Shown here: positions 1 to 12,195 of the stretch, one piece after another
How the letters are laid out: every line of letters starts with the position of its first letter
How positions within the stretch are numbered: the stretch's first letter is position 1
NCBI RefSeq assembly: GCF_964199755.1
Contig: NC_133900.1
Coordinates: forward strand, 23,165,701-23,229,700
Reading direction: 5' to 3'
Origin: Larus michahellis
Lineage: Eukaryota > Chordata > Aves > Charadriiformes > Laridae
DNA length: 64,000 bases
Program-made: the position numbers and the translations under genes
The notes under the pieces: model-generated
Told to the model about the DNA's origin: nothing
The model's input: the letters and a program-made list of their open reading frames with translations, nothing else
Database searches by the model: none

Positions 1-3000
1 TAACAGAAGGCTTTGGGCTTCTGGTACATTTAGAAGTATTTGCTGGAGCACAGCATGTTGTGCATGGTATGGATATGTGCTGGTGCAATAGAGAAAAATA
101 GAGCCTCCCAAAGACAATTGTGCTAACACTAGAATAACTCAAATATTTAACTCTGCCGTGAAGTCTAGGCACAATCTTGCCCAAATCGACCTAAATAGCT
201 GTACAGATGTAAATGAACTCCCTTTCAGAGTTGGAACACCTCAAATATGTTGGTTTGTACTGCACAGAAATGCCATGCTCTTTCTCTCAATAAGGTTCTT
301 TTTACACCCCCTCCACACTGTCCCAACAGCTGTGGGGGCAGGGAACAAAACAAAACTGTCCGCAGTGTTCTTTGCTTTGCACTTGTGCTGATGATCCATG
401 TTGAAAAAGGAGCAAAGGTGTAAGAGAATATTTCCTATTCAAACATCTTACTTGTCTAAGCTAATGATCTGAATTGCTGTACTGCCACCTGTTGATAATT
501 GTATAGTAATTCAAAACAGTTCCAGATACAAAATAGTTAAGCTGAATCATTCTCATGACAGTATGCTTTGAGACACACTACAGAGAGAATAACCAAGTTC
601 TTTACTTCCCATTTAGTTTTCCCTTTTCCTGCTTACACAGCTGAAGACTTCCCAATATTCTCTTCTTGTCCTGTTGTGTTACTGCTGTAACATCATGAAG
701 CGTATGCTTAAAAATCACAGAAAGAAAGCACCTGAAAAATTACTCAAAAAAGTTTCTATTATTTTCTATGTTTCAGAGATGTTAAGAACCCAAAAGATGG
801 GGCACTACTCATACAGGATAATTTTTTTTTGTTTCTGGTGGAACTTTTCTTTCTCTGTTCTCATGTACAATTTTTCTACCTGTTTATGTATCACAGGACT
901 CCATCACTTCAGCATCTTTCTTGCGTACCTTTTCCACCACTCTCAGACAGACTGAAGTATCAGCAACAACTTAGAGAGGATGAAGGTTTTACATGGTAGC
1001 TAAAACTCCTGAAGAAATTAGACAGGATGAAGATTGAAAGTATGGCAATATGAGTCACAGCAAATTAAAACTGTTTAAAATTAAAGACAAGACAAATCAC
1101 CTTAAATCATGAATAATATGCAAAGGTCAAAGCACACTACCTACATATAGAAGTTCTGAGGCTAAGTTAAGGTATATTTTCTTTTGGACAAGAGCCTCTT
1201 CACTGGGTTTAATACAGTTTAGCTTGTGTACGTTGATTTCACATCATTAGCTTGCTTACTTTTCCAAAGAATCACCTTCAAAACAGAAGTAGATCAAACC
1301 AGGTTATGCCACTTAGTGTTTATCCTGACATTGGCCTGTAGCCCCAAGATGTAAAGAAGTTTGCAGCGAAGCTGACAAGGATCGTCCTTGGGCAGTAATG
1401 CTCCCATGTATCACCAAGACAACAACTGAAACACTGATTATTATAAACATTTATATGCTGTGGAAAGAGAATACAGATGGAGTCCTCAAAACTCATTGCT
1501 GTATTCCTTTGAATACATCAACAATTTTCTGAATTTTTTTCTATTCTTTGTCAATAGCTTTCCTTACATGCCAGTCAGTCTCTTTAGCTTCTCCCTTCCC
1601 CTTATAAGAGGCTGTACAAATTGATGCTGTGTTCATATTCCCCTTCATTAACTGTCCAACGGTCTACCAGGATTTCTCCTGCCCCTTTTAGTTTCTTTGT
1701 AAAGAGCTTTCTCATTTTTACCTCTCTTCACCTTTTGAAGATGACCTTATTCTTAAACCTCTCTACTGTTTCCTGTCCCTTCTCCGCGCCTATCCTTGAT
1801 TCTCCATCTTTCTTCTTCCCATTCTTCGAATTTCCCACATTTAGTCTCCCGTTCCAATTCACTTCCTTCCTTCTGTTATGCTTCCTCCAATTTCCTTTCT
1901 GTTTTCAAGGATTTTCAGACACTTACACAGTGCATAAACATCAGCTGTATAATTCCATTAAAACAGAAAAACAGTGGAACGTAACTTTATAAGGGCCACC
2001 AGACATTAGCATTATATTCCTTAATCATCACAACTGCTGTTTATCAACCAGTGTAAATTCACACAAGATAAAAACACGGCTCATGAATTCATGGCAGCCT
2101 CTCTAGGCTGACTATCAAAGGATCATCCACAGGATAACATCCTTACAAGGAAGTCAGAAAAGTTTTCATTCGCATGCCACAGAAGTGAGGGGACCTCTCG
2201 TGAACCAGATGCAAAGGAAGATAAAGTACATTTCGTATCAAACTCATCACTGTGACAGAGCAACTCTCTCCCTCCTCCCTTAAAACAAATGTAGAGACAA
2301 TGAATGAAAAGGGGTCAAGGTCAAAGCCAGTTTATATTAAGACAGGGGCTGAATGGAAGACAGTATCTGCACGACTGAAATGCAGAAAAAACGTGTGAGG
2401 TTGGCACACCAAATCCAGCATTCCCTCAAATCGAGAAGCAACTCCAAGTTTATGACTGCCTTTATGGATGGCAAGTAAATACACCGATGTAAAGACCAGA
2501 TCATAGCACAAGAGGGCAGCAGGCAACTGAGAAAGGAAAACAGATCCCCCGCACCCTGCCCCAGCTTTTACAAAAATTAATCTCACCAACCCTCAAATGT
2601 AGGGAAATAATGTTCAAAAAGGTAACTTTCCTAGAAAGAGTTACAACGGTCCCGTTTCTGAGAAAGAATTAATGATCAGAAGTTATAAAGCTGACTTCTT
2701 CAATGCAAACCAAGATACTTCAGGGTTTGGCGAACCCCTTCAGAGGAAAACCTAACCATTCACCCGACAATGGCCCAAAACCAGTGAAACAGATCTGATC
2801 AGTCCTGAAGATAATTTTCACAGATTAAGAGGTTAATGTCTGCATAGACACTATTAATTCCAATAGGTTAAAACCAGGGACAAGGAAAAATATTAATTAA
2901 AAAAAACAACCACCACATTGTTTTATGCATCAGGTGTTTATAAAGCCTACTATCACTGTGTTTGAGGACCTCACAAATAATTAATCTTGTCAGTATTATC

Positions 3001-3187
3001 ATTATTGCCTATTTTACCATTGGGGAAATAAGTCAGGCACAAAGGAATTAGATGGCTTTCCCAAAGCTTTAGATGAAGTCTGCATAGAGTGAAGCAAATT
3101 GATGCTAATGAATCCAGTCCAGTACCTTTATGTGTATGAAGACACGTGGGCATGACACCCAGCATGCATGCACCCATCCTTCCTAAC

Positions 3188-3208
3188 AGCTCACCTATTA
3201 GGTGAGCT
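3188..3208. repeat. 21-base perfect palindrome
   Basis: Ten-base arms (AGCTCACCTA and its exact reverse complement) surround a single central T. Either strand could form a hairpin only with some arm melting, so a dimeric protein-binding site is as plausible as a structure. Function is unknown and chance is possible. Confidence 0.7.
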
Positions 3209-4392
3209 ATTTATTTTTAGGTAAAAACACCTCATGAATGTTTTTATCAAGGGCATTAAACACCCCATTCAGACCATGTGTACTTGCTACCGGTGAGGCC
3301 AATTTTAAATTCAGCATTTCCAAGGAAGTAAGCTGAAGTTTCTACAGTATTTTTCTCCCTCCCACACGTATGATCTGTCTTTTCAAGGCCACTTAAGAAA
3401 TGGAGTATATAAAGACACCAGTGAATCAAGTCAATACAGCAAGAAGCATCTGGTTTCCCTGGTGGTATATTAAAAGCAACATAAAGAAAACTAAAGGCTC
3501 TTTGCCTGGGTTCTGTGAGCAAAGAACACACAGGAAACCCAGAAGACCCATCACAATTTACTTCATCACTCAAACATATTCTGTGATAACTGAACTTTTT
3601 TGCAATGTGGTGGGGTTGGTCTCCACGTTGTACCATTAGGAGAAGTATCACTTGAAAACACACACACATACAAATTACAAATAACAAGGAGAAAAATTTA
3701 CAGGCTCTGTGCTACCCCTGGAAGAATTTACACTTCCCTTCTAACAGTTTCTAACACAGTTTCCCTCTGATAGTGATTATGAGTTGCAGCACAAAGAAAA
3801 GTCTCATATTTGCAAGGGAACAGCTGGCCCAGAGTCAGCCCAGAGCTAGAAGATAAGGCAGGGAGCCGATAGGGCAGGAAAAGGTGTGAGGCCTCAGTGG
3901 TTTGCATGCCCCCTTGGAGTCATCACTAAACCTGCCCTCGGAGGGGCTGAGTGCTGCAGTGGCCACCCTTCCCATGGCACGGAGCACTGCTGATCTCCTG
4001 GCCATGGAGCACTTGGCCCATTTCTGAAATACTGACTTAGTATCTGCAGCTGAATTATAGCATTCCTCATCAGCTTACTGCCTCTCTTCTTGGCGGACAC
4101 ATTATTTTTGCTTGAACCCTCAGACTCTTCAGGTGTCCCACGTTTTGTTCAACAGTTGCTACACTCTACTTCCCCTCTATTTTCTTCAGTCCCTACCTTT
4201 ACAGGAATATTTTTAGATAAACATACATGACAAAGTTTTGCTTGGTGAGACTAGCTTCAGAAATTCATGTTCCTTTCCCCATCCTCATCTACTCTTTCAA
4301 CACACTCAATCCCAATCCTTCACCATTGTTTTAGCCAGGCAAATGTAACTGCTCTTCAAACCTGAAACGATCCAGGTTAAAAACAGCCTTGC

Positions 4393-4450
4393 TCCCCCCC
4401 CCCCCAGCAAAAATATTTTGGGGGCGTTCTTTTTTTTTTTTTTTTTTTTT
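4393..4450. repeat. C-run followed by T-run
   Basis: A run of about 13 C (4393-4405) is followed, after a short spacer, by about 22 T (4429-4450). This is simple low-complexity sequence, and its length is likely to vary between individuals and be error-prone in assembly. Confidence 0.85.
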
Positions 4451-4677
4451 GATTGATTCCTTTCATTATCTGGTTTACACCAAGGCCCTATAAAGAGCTG
4501 AACAAATACCAGGTAACAACCTGACCTGGCAGTAAGAATTTTTTATGGCACTACAGAACAAAGTACTGGGTACCTATTGCCTCAAGCTCCTTTTCCACCT
4601 ATGGTTCACTAGGGCAGGGCTGGCTTAAACCCTTCCCACTTCTGTTCCCTAACAGCCCACAGCAGTTGCTTTTTTTT

Positions 4678-4724
4678 GGGGGGGGTGGGGGGGTGGGGTG
4701 GGGTGTTAGGGGAGGGAGAGGAGG
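4678..4724 (+). repeat. G-rich tract, G-quadruplex potential
   Basis: Successive runs of 8, 7, 4 and 4 G are separated by single T residues, and further runs of 4 and 3 G follow. This more than satisfies the four-run pattern for an intramolecular G-quadruplex on the plus strand. No gene is recognised nearby. Confidence 0.75.
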
Positions 4725-4737
4725 CAAGTTATATTTG

Positions 4738-4763
4738 GTCTGGGTCAGTTCTCTGACCCAGAC
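4738..4763. repeat. Perfect 11-bp stem-loop
   Basis: GTCTGGGTCAG is followed by a TTCT loop and then its exact reverse complement. The hairpin lies 14 bases after the G-rich tract. Role unknown. Confidence 0.75.
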
Positions 4764-7700
4764 ACATGCACTGCACCACCACATGAAATCACACAACATG
4801 AACTTGCACACGAGCACAAGCAGCCAGAGGATGGGAACAAGAATCGAGCATCAGGAGAAAGATGAGCCCAGTCAGCTCAAGGAGCTCCAGTTGTGGCGAG
4901 ATCACTGCCCCGGCCCGACACCCATGGCACCTACAGCAGGTTGAGCTGCTTGCTACAGCACTCAGCACAAACACAGACAAGAACCTCACCTGGATTCATT
5001 AATGATTAAACAATAACTGCCTTTAAAACATGTCCTCCTCAAGCATGCATGTTCTGCATCATAGTAAGACTGTCCTTAAAAAGATGTTGTGCAAGGCAAA
5101 CTCAGAAATAGACTGGGCTGGGAATTTTTCAGTGAAATGTTTTTCCACTGGAGGATAATAAGTTGTTGAAACTGAAACTTTTCTTTGAAACTTTCACTGA
5201 AACAAGTCTGACAAAACTTAAACCAAAAGTTTCTCAGGTCCAGGATGGAATTTCTATTAAAAACAAGAGCATGTGCACAAGAGCAGAACAGACAGGAGGT
5301 TTCTGGGATGGGCATTCACCAGGGAAGCGATGGCTGGAGTTGGGGTCTGATCCCTGCTCTGCTTGATTTGGCTTCTCCATTTGGATGCGCTCCACCAAGA
5401 TGCTAGAAGAGATGCCTGCTCAACAGGCTACTGACTCCTGTGGATCAGTCTCTCTTGTTTTTTATTCAAATAGTTGAAAGTTTTCAACATCATTTCAGTG
5501 TGACACAGGGGAAAAAAGGTCAATGTTGAAAAAATGACACTTCTGTGAGATGGGGAAATATTTTCCAGCTAGTTCTATCTAGTTCTCATAAGATTTATCT
5601 CAGCACTTGAGGCAATTCTATGGCAAATTTCCCAGTCTGACGCATATGCCTTATTTAGCCTTTAAGTCAAATTGAGTGGGCAGCACAATAAGGAAGGTCA
5701 GATGAAGAGCAGCAGACATATACAGCAAACAGTAATTCCCTTTATGAAATAAAAGAAACTGTAGGTTGAAAAGTCAATGGGAGAACAAAAATGGATAATA
5801 ATCTCATTTAAAACTTCTCTCTCTCTGAAAGTTTCTGTAATAAGTACTGATCCATCAATAACCCATTTCACAATCAAAAGCACCCAAGGTGTTTTCCCAG
5901 CCCCCACAGATCTCCTTATTTTCCACCAAGACAAAGCACCAACACAACTATTTCACCTCAGTGAAATTGCTCTGCACCAAGTCAGATATCAGCAGTCACG
6001 TGACTTTGGATAATTCATGCTCAGTTTTTAAGTTAAAGAAATGGTGATTTATACTTTAAAATGTATGATAAACATACTTTAAACTCTGTAAGTTTAAGAC
6101 AAATATGTAGTTCCATACATTTGTAACATAATGTTTTACAATTGTCATCACAAACTGTGATTAAAATTGTGGTTCTTCCTGTTCTATTTGAATGTTGCTT
6201 ATATATACAAAATTATCCAGACATATGTGACCAGTTACCATTGCACAGTTCACGGACATGCAGCATACACATGCTCCGAGATCCTATTAACCCTAGAGAT
6301 GGACAATTAGAAAATTCATGTCAATGTGCCATATTTCACTAGTCATCATACTCTGTCACTGCTTGTCCAACAAGTAGTGCCGGACTAGTTAGAGTGTCCC
6401 AACGTGATCAGACTACACTGCTAAATAAACAGAAAAAAACCCCATTCAATACTACAGAGTGAAAAATAAACTTAATGTTTAACATTAGATTGCTGAAGTT
6501 GGTAGAGCTTTACTCACTGTGTTGACAATGTCATTTCAAAACCAGCATTCTTCCTTTAAGCACTGTCACCAGGCCCACACATAGTCTACAAATGGTGTTT
6601 TATAGTAACCTGCTCTTTCAGTTTAATACTTACATTCATATTTTTATAATTATTTCTAATAGATGTTTTTAGATCTTTCTCTCTAAGTTCACTGTATGAG
6701 GATGTGAGTTTTTATAGGGATAAACTGAAGTATTGTTACAGGGGAATTTTTAAAACAGCACAGCGTTGACCCAGCTTGAATTGTAAACTCTGAATCCGAC
6801 TGCAACAACAGTTGCAGAAACAGCAACTTGGTGCTAACTACCAACTTTATTTTTTGCTTCCTTTTGACATTATTTAGTTTCTGCAGTTCCAAATTCCGCT
6901 TTCTAGCACAAAGGAGTCAGACAGTGATTAGATCTCAGACTTTTGATATCCAAAATCATATTAGATGTGGCACACTTTTTAATTATTATTTACACAGATT
7001 TAGTAAATTTTATCTGCTTTGCAACATAAAAAACATGGAAAACCATCTTCCTTGTTACTCTATGCTTATCGCTTATTTTGCACTGTATGTCTTTTAATTC
7101 CTACCTTATTGTGCAAGATTTAAATGGAGAGAATAGGTCCTCACTGGCAAAACAGAAGGACCACTGCCAACATCTCTCAAAGAAGCAAGTCTTAGTCACT
7201 GGTGTTAGAAGTACAGCAAACTGGATAATTTCACCTGGCAAGAGAATGCTGCTTAGGCTTACCTATTGCAGCAACATTTGTTCCTGCCCTAGAAATGAAC
7301 AGACATGGGACATGGTCCTAGGAAGCCAAAGGAGACACTGGATGGAGACGATGCTCTTTTCACCTCCTCAGTAACAGTGAGGCAAGCTCAGAAAATAACC
7401 CAGTGGGATTGCCTTTGCTGCTTCTATTAATGGCATTCTCCATATAGGCAGCATCAACAAATCTCTGCAATCAGACACCACTTTTGGTCTCAGCAGACTA
7501 CAAGGCGAGGCTGAGTGGCATGAGGGACCTGTACTGGCTGCGTATCTCCTGCCTTGGCAGTTAAGGGAACAGCACCTCACCATTATGATGTGGCATTCTG
7601 TTCCTTTGGAGGTAGCAAGGGGAGAAGGACTGCCGTCTTGTCATAAATCTCCATTTTTCACATATGTTATCTGCCATTGTCACAGTGAGCTCAAATCGCA

Positions 7701-7818
7701 GACTCTCAAAAATTAGCAATGTGATTTAGTCATTTCTATAAATGGTTAGTTCTCTGCTGGTATGACCATATAATCTAATATTCTTAACTAAAGCCTCTGG
7801 AAAGACTATTCCAAAACA

Positions 7819-8110
7819 ATCATAGAATCATAGAATGGTTTGGGTTGGAAGGGACCTTAAAGATCATCTAGTTCCAACCCCCCTGCCATGGGCAGGGACA
7901 CCTCCCACTAGACCAGGCTGCTCAAAGCCCCATCCAGCCCGGTCTTGAACACCTCCAGGGATGGGGCAGACACAACCTCTCTGGGCAATCTGTTCCAGTG
8001 TCTCACCACCCTCACAGGAAAGAATTTCTTCATAATATCTAATCTAAATCTCCCCTCTTTCAGTTTAAAACCATTACCCCTCGTCCTATCACTCCACTCC
8101 CTCATAAAGT
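7819..8110 (-). mobile_element. CR1 LINE, 3'-end fragment
   Basis: Read on the minus strand, the segment gives the end of a CR1 second reading frame (residues including [17 protein letters not shown] and [12 protein letters not shown]), followed by the short 3' untranslated region and the terminal ATTCTATG repeats typical of CR1. It is 5'-truncated to roughly 290 bases, as most CR1 copies are. The same stretch of reading frame occurs in the longer copy at 8905-12195 ([17 protein letters not shown]), which gives an internal check on the call. The upstream boundary near 8110 is approximate. Confidence 0.92.
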
Positions 8111-9039
8111 GTATCGCTACACTCCCTCGTAAAATTGACTTTGTTATCTCCGGGAGTAACCAAGACACAGGTCTTGGATGCTTTTACCAAGAAAAGGTCA
8201 TATCCAAAAGACCGTGCACTCAGTGGCAATAGAAAAAATTACTCTGCCATCAACTGCTCCTTTGTAACCTATAGCTCAGTAAAGGGAGGCTTACCTGATG
8301 GCAACTGCTCCTGCGCATGGCTCTAGACTGAAGATTGCAACAGCTTCCCTCCCATGGAAAGAAAGGAACAATGTCTCACTGCCTGAGGGTAGCTTCTTTC
8401 TGTCAACAGCCACGGTTGCAGTGTTCAAAACAGACAAGTTCTTAGGTTCAGAGGTTTCTTAGATTTCAGTAAATACAGCCAGGCTTTACAGACTGGTATC
8501 CTGGTATAAATGCGGCACATGTTTCTTGACTCCTGTAAACTGACAGGAAACAAGAAAACCAAAGTTTTACAACTTGGGATTTCAAGTTCCACAATTTCAA
8601 ACTTCCCTGCCTGGTACTACTATCTCATTATAATTCAGTCCTCAAGCAGCAATGATTTTTTTTTCATAATGCCTGTACCTGTATCACTATGGTTAAAAGC
8701 ATAACTGGGTATTTAGCTGCTAAAACAGCTTTGGAGGACAAAGCTTAGCAAGTATCCCCTCAGCTGGGGATCACAGCAAGGATACAGGTATTTGGGAAGT
8801 GTCCAACGGTTAATGAAACACGCTGTATCCCACAATCTCCAGAACGGAGCACTACAAGTGTGCTGCTCATTTGGCTTCATGGGGACCCTTTGCTAACTTT
8901 CCAATTCATAGGATCTTCATGGTTGGAAAGGACCCTTAAGATTATCAAGGCCAACCAAACAACCTACAGTCTCTGCCACTAGAGCATGCCCTGAAGTGCC
9001 ACATCTAGACGTTTCTTAAATACTTCTAGGGATGGTGAC

Positions 9040-11165
9040 TCAACCCACCTCCCTGGGCAGGATGTTCCAGTGCCTGACCACTCTTTGAGTAAAGTAATTC
9101 TTCCTAATACCTAATGTAAACCTCCCCTGCTGCAACTTCAGACCATTTCCCCTGGTCCTGTCATTATTTACTTGGGAGAAGAGGCCAACACCCACCTCTC
9201 TCCAACCTCCTTTCAGGTAGTTGTAGAGGGCAACGAGGTCTCCCCTCAGCCTCCCCTTCTCCAAGCTAAACATGCCCAGCTCCCTCAGTCTCTCCTCATA
9301 GACTTGGTCTCCAGACCCCTCACCAGCCTGGTAGCTCTCCTCTGGACACGCTCCAGCACTTCTATGTCCCTCTTGTACAGCGGGGCCCAGAACTGAACAC
9401 AGCACTCGAGGTGAGGCCTCACCAGTGCCGAGTACAGAGGCGCGATCACTTCCCTACTCCTGCTGGCCACGCTATTCCTGATACAAGCCAGAATGCTGTT
9501 GGCCTTCTTGGCCACCTGGGCACACTGCTGGCTCATGTTAAGCTGGCCGTCCACCAGCACCCCCAGGTCCTTTTCTGCTGGGCAGCTTTCCAGACACTCT
9601 TCCCCACACCTGTAGTGTTGCTTGGGGTTGTTATGACCGAAATGCAGGACCCAGCACTCGGCCTTATTAAACTTCATACAGTTGGCCCTGGCCCATCGGT
9701 CCAGCCTGTCCAGGTCCCTCTGTAGAGTCTTCCGACCCTCAAGCAGATCAACACTCCCACCTAGTTTGGTGTCATCTGCAAACTTACTGAGGGTGCACTC
9801 AATCCTCTCATCCACATCGATAAAGATATTAAACAAAACTGGCCCCAAAACTGAGCCCTGAGGGACACCACTGGTGACCGGCCGCCAAGAGGATTTCACC
9901 CCATTAATCACAACTCTCTGGGCACGGCCATCCAGTCAGTTTTTAACCCAGCGAAGAGTACACTTGTCTATGCCATGATTCGCCAGCTTCTCCAGGAGAA
10001 TGCTGTGGGGGACGGTGTCAAAGGCCTTACCAAAGTCCAGACAGACAACGTCCACAGCCTTCCCCGCATCCAGAAGGCAGGTCACATGGTCATAGAAAGA
10101 GATCAGGTTGGTTAAGCTGGACCTCCCTTTCCTAAACCCATGCTGGCTGGCCCTGATCCCTTGGCTGCCTTGCACTTGCCATGAGAGCTCACTCAAGATG
10201 ATCCTCTCCATGATCTTTCCTGGTACCGAGGTCAGGCTGACAGGCTTGTAGTTTCACGGATGCTCCTTCCGACCCTTCTTGTAGATGGGTGTCACATTAG
10301 CCACCCTCCAGTCATCTGGTACCTGCCCTGTTGACCAAGACTGTTGATATATGATGGAGAGAGGCTTGGTGAGCTCTCCCACCAGCTCCCTGAGTACTCT
10401 TGGGTGAATCCCATCCGGCCCCATAGATTTATGTACATCTAGGTGCAGAAGCAGATCACTGACTACTTCCTCCTGGATTATGGGTGGGTTGTTCTGCTCT
10501 CCATCCTTATCTTCCAGCTCAGGAGGCTGAGCACCCTGGGGATAGCTGGTCTGACTATTGAAGACGGAGGCAAAGAAGGCATTAAGTATCTCAGCCTTCT
10601 CCTCATCCTTGGTTGCAACTTCCCCCCCCACATCCAGTAAGGGATGGAGATTCTCCCTGGCTCTCTTTTTGTTGATGTATTTATAAAAGCTTTTTTTGTT
10701 GTCCTTAATGTTAGTGGCCAAGTTGAGCTCCAGCTGGGCTTTTGCCTCCCTAATTTTCGCTCTGTATAACCTAACGAGATCTCTGTACTCCTCCTGAGTT
10801 GCCTGTCCCTTCTTCCAAAGGTGGTAAACCCTCCTTTTATTCCTAAGTCCCATCAGAAGTTCCTTATTCATCCAGACTGGCAATTCTCCCTCCCCTTTAG
10901 ACTTGCGACACTTGGGGACAGCCTGCTCCTGGGCCTTTAAGATTTCCTTCTTGAAGAGCGTCCAGCCTTCCTGGACCCCTTTGCCCTTCAGGACTATCTC
11001 CCAAGGGACTCTCTCAACCAGTGTCCTGAACAAGCCAAAGTCTGCCCTCCAGAAGTCCAAGGTGGAGGTTTTGCTAACCCCCCTCCTTACATCGCTACGA
11101 ATTGAAAACTTGACCATTTCATGATCACTAAACCCAAGGCGACCTCTGACCACCACATCTCCCAC
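9040..11165 (-). pseudogene. CR1 ORF2 reverse-transcriptase region
   Basis: The frame runs from about 11165 to 9285, then shifts and continues to about 9040. It contains the pre-RT segment (LGFSDHEMVKFSIRSD), RT block A (CLDFGKAFDTVPHS), the [14 protein letters not shown] block and the FADDTK catalytic block, followed by the [17 protein letters not shown] thumb region. Two in-frame TGA codons break it. One follows KKGRKEHP, where other CR1 elements normally have a glycine; the other follows RWVKN, where tryptophan is usual. Both are single-base changes. The catalytic aspartates visible in blocks A and C are retained. Confidence 0.92.
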
Positions 11166-11763
11166 TAGTCCTTCTTTGTGAACAGTAGGTCTAGCAAGGC
11201 ACTTCCCCTGGTAGGCTCACCTACCAGTTGTGTCAGGAAGTTATCTTCCATGTGCTTGAGGAACCTCCTAGCCTGCCTGCTCTCTGCTGTGTTATATTTC
11301 CAGCAGATACGTGGCAGGTTGAACGTCTCCAACCAGAACAAGGGCTGGCGATTGCGAGACTTCAGCCAACCGCTTATAGAATACTTCATCTCTGTCCTCA
11401 TCCTGGTCGGGTGGTCTATAGCATACTCCCAGCACACCATCTCCCGTATTTCCCTTCCCCTTCATCCTTACCCATAAACACTTGACTTTATCAATCACTG
11501 GAATCTAGCTCTACACAATCAAAACATTCTCTAATGTACAGAGCCACACCCCCGCCTCTCCTTCCTTGCCTATCCCTTCTGAAGAGCTTATAGCCATTCA
11601 TCACAGCATTCCAGTCGTGACAGTCATCCCACCAAGTTTCTGTGATGGCAACTACGTCATAGCTGTCCTGCTGCGCAATGGCTTCCAGCTCATCCCATTT
11701 GTTGCCCATGCTGCGTGCATTCGTGTAGATGCACTTGAGCTGGACTACCGATTTCGCCCCCAT
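11165..11763 (-). pseudogene. CR1 ORF2 endonuclease region, frameshifted
   Basis: Three overlapping minus-strand segments in different frames together cover the N-terminal AP-endonuclease-like domain of ORF2. The first (11763-11491) begins MGAKSVVQLKCIYTNARSMG and carries the AITETWW signature. The second (11498-11292) has GVLGVCYRPPDQDEDRDEVF. The third (11440-11165) has FLKHMEDNFLTQLVGEPTRG and ends in LDLLFTKKD. The frame changes between segments show small insertions or deletions, so this domain is dead. Confidence 0.85.
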
Positions 11764-11828
11764 CCTTGGCCCTTTATCCCTAGGCTCATTACTAGTGGGC
11801 CTGGTTTTATCCCCTTCCCGCTTCGATT

Positions 11829-12161
11829 CTAGTTTAAAGCCCTGTCCGTGAGCCTTGCTAACTCTTGGCCTAGTACCCTTTTCCCCTTTCGGGATGGGGT
11901 TTTCCCATTCTTAGCGAGCAGGCCCAGAGTCCTGCAGATCAAACTATGATCACTGAACCCAAAGGCCTGCTCGTAGCACCAGTTTTGGAGCCAGGTGTTG
12001 ATCTGTCTGATTTTCTTGTTCACCCATTTGTCAGTCCCCAAAACTGGAAGGGCAGAGGAGAACACAATTTGTGCTCCCGAATCCTTGACAAGCCGTCCCA
12101 AGGCCCTGAAATCTTTCTTCATTGCCCTCAGACTTCTACTCTCCAGCTCCTCCCTGTTCAT
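11829..12161 (-). pseudogene. CR1 ORF1 C-terminal remnant
   Basis: An open minus-strand segment of 110 codons lies just upstream of the ORF2 start and ends in a stop at 11829. It contains IVFSSALPVLGTDKWVNKK and GFSDHSLICRTLGLLAKNG. The position and composition fit the C-terminal part of CR1 ORF1, which in this clade carries an esterase-like domain; I assign it mainly from its place in the element. The N-terminal half of ORF1 is missing. Confidence 0.75.
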
Positions 12162-12195
12162 GCAAAGCAGCCCTCTGAAGTCTCACTGGCAGTCA

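Larger units (their letters stand above)
1..7818. other. Gene-free stretch, left flank
   Basis: No coding exon is recognised on either strand. The open frames here are short, lack family resemblance and are not joined by plausible splice sites. The stretch is ordinary AT-rich avian-type intergenic DNA. The only structures picked out are a C-run and T-run near 4393-4450, a G-rich tract with an adjacent hairpin at 4678-4763, and a palindrome at 3188-3208. IL21 would be expected on the plus strand somewhere to the left of IL2, but none of its conserved cysteine-containing exons could be read here. Confidence 0.6.
8905..12195 (-). mobile_element. CR1 LINE, long but defective copy
   Basis: This is a non-LTR retrotransposon of the CR1 clade on the minus strand, about 3.3 kb long and so close to the coding span of a full element. 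From its 5' side it carries the end of ORF1 (about 12161-11829), an endonuclease-like start of ORF2 (11763-11491, with TNARSMGNKWDEL and AITETWWDD), further endonuclease segments in shifted frames (11498-11165), and the reverse transcriptase and C-terminal region (11165-9040). It ends near 8905 in the CR1 3' tail. RT landmarks are [24 protein letters not shown] and FADDTK. The RT frame is open from 11165 to 9285 except for two in-frame TGA codons at 10256-10254 and 9938-9936. Frameshifts interrupt the endonuclease region and the frame near 9290. The copy cannot encode a complete ORF2 protein. The 5' boundary is estimated. Confidence 0.95.

Noticed and set aside
3256-3687. 143-codon minus-strand frame
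   Set aside because: No recognisable domain, no promoter or splice context, and length is within chance for this much sequence.
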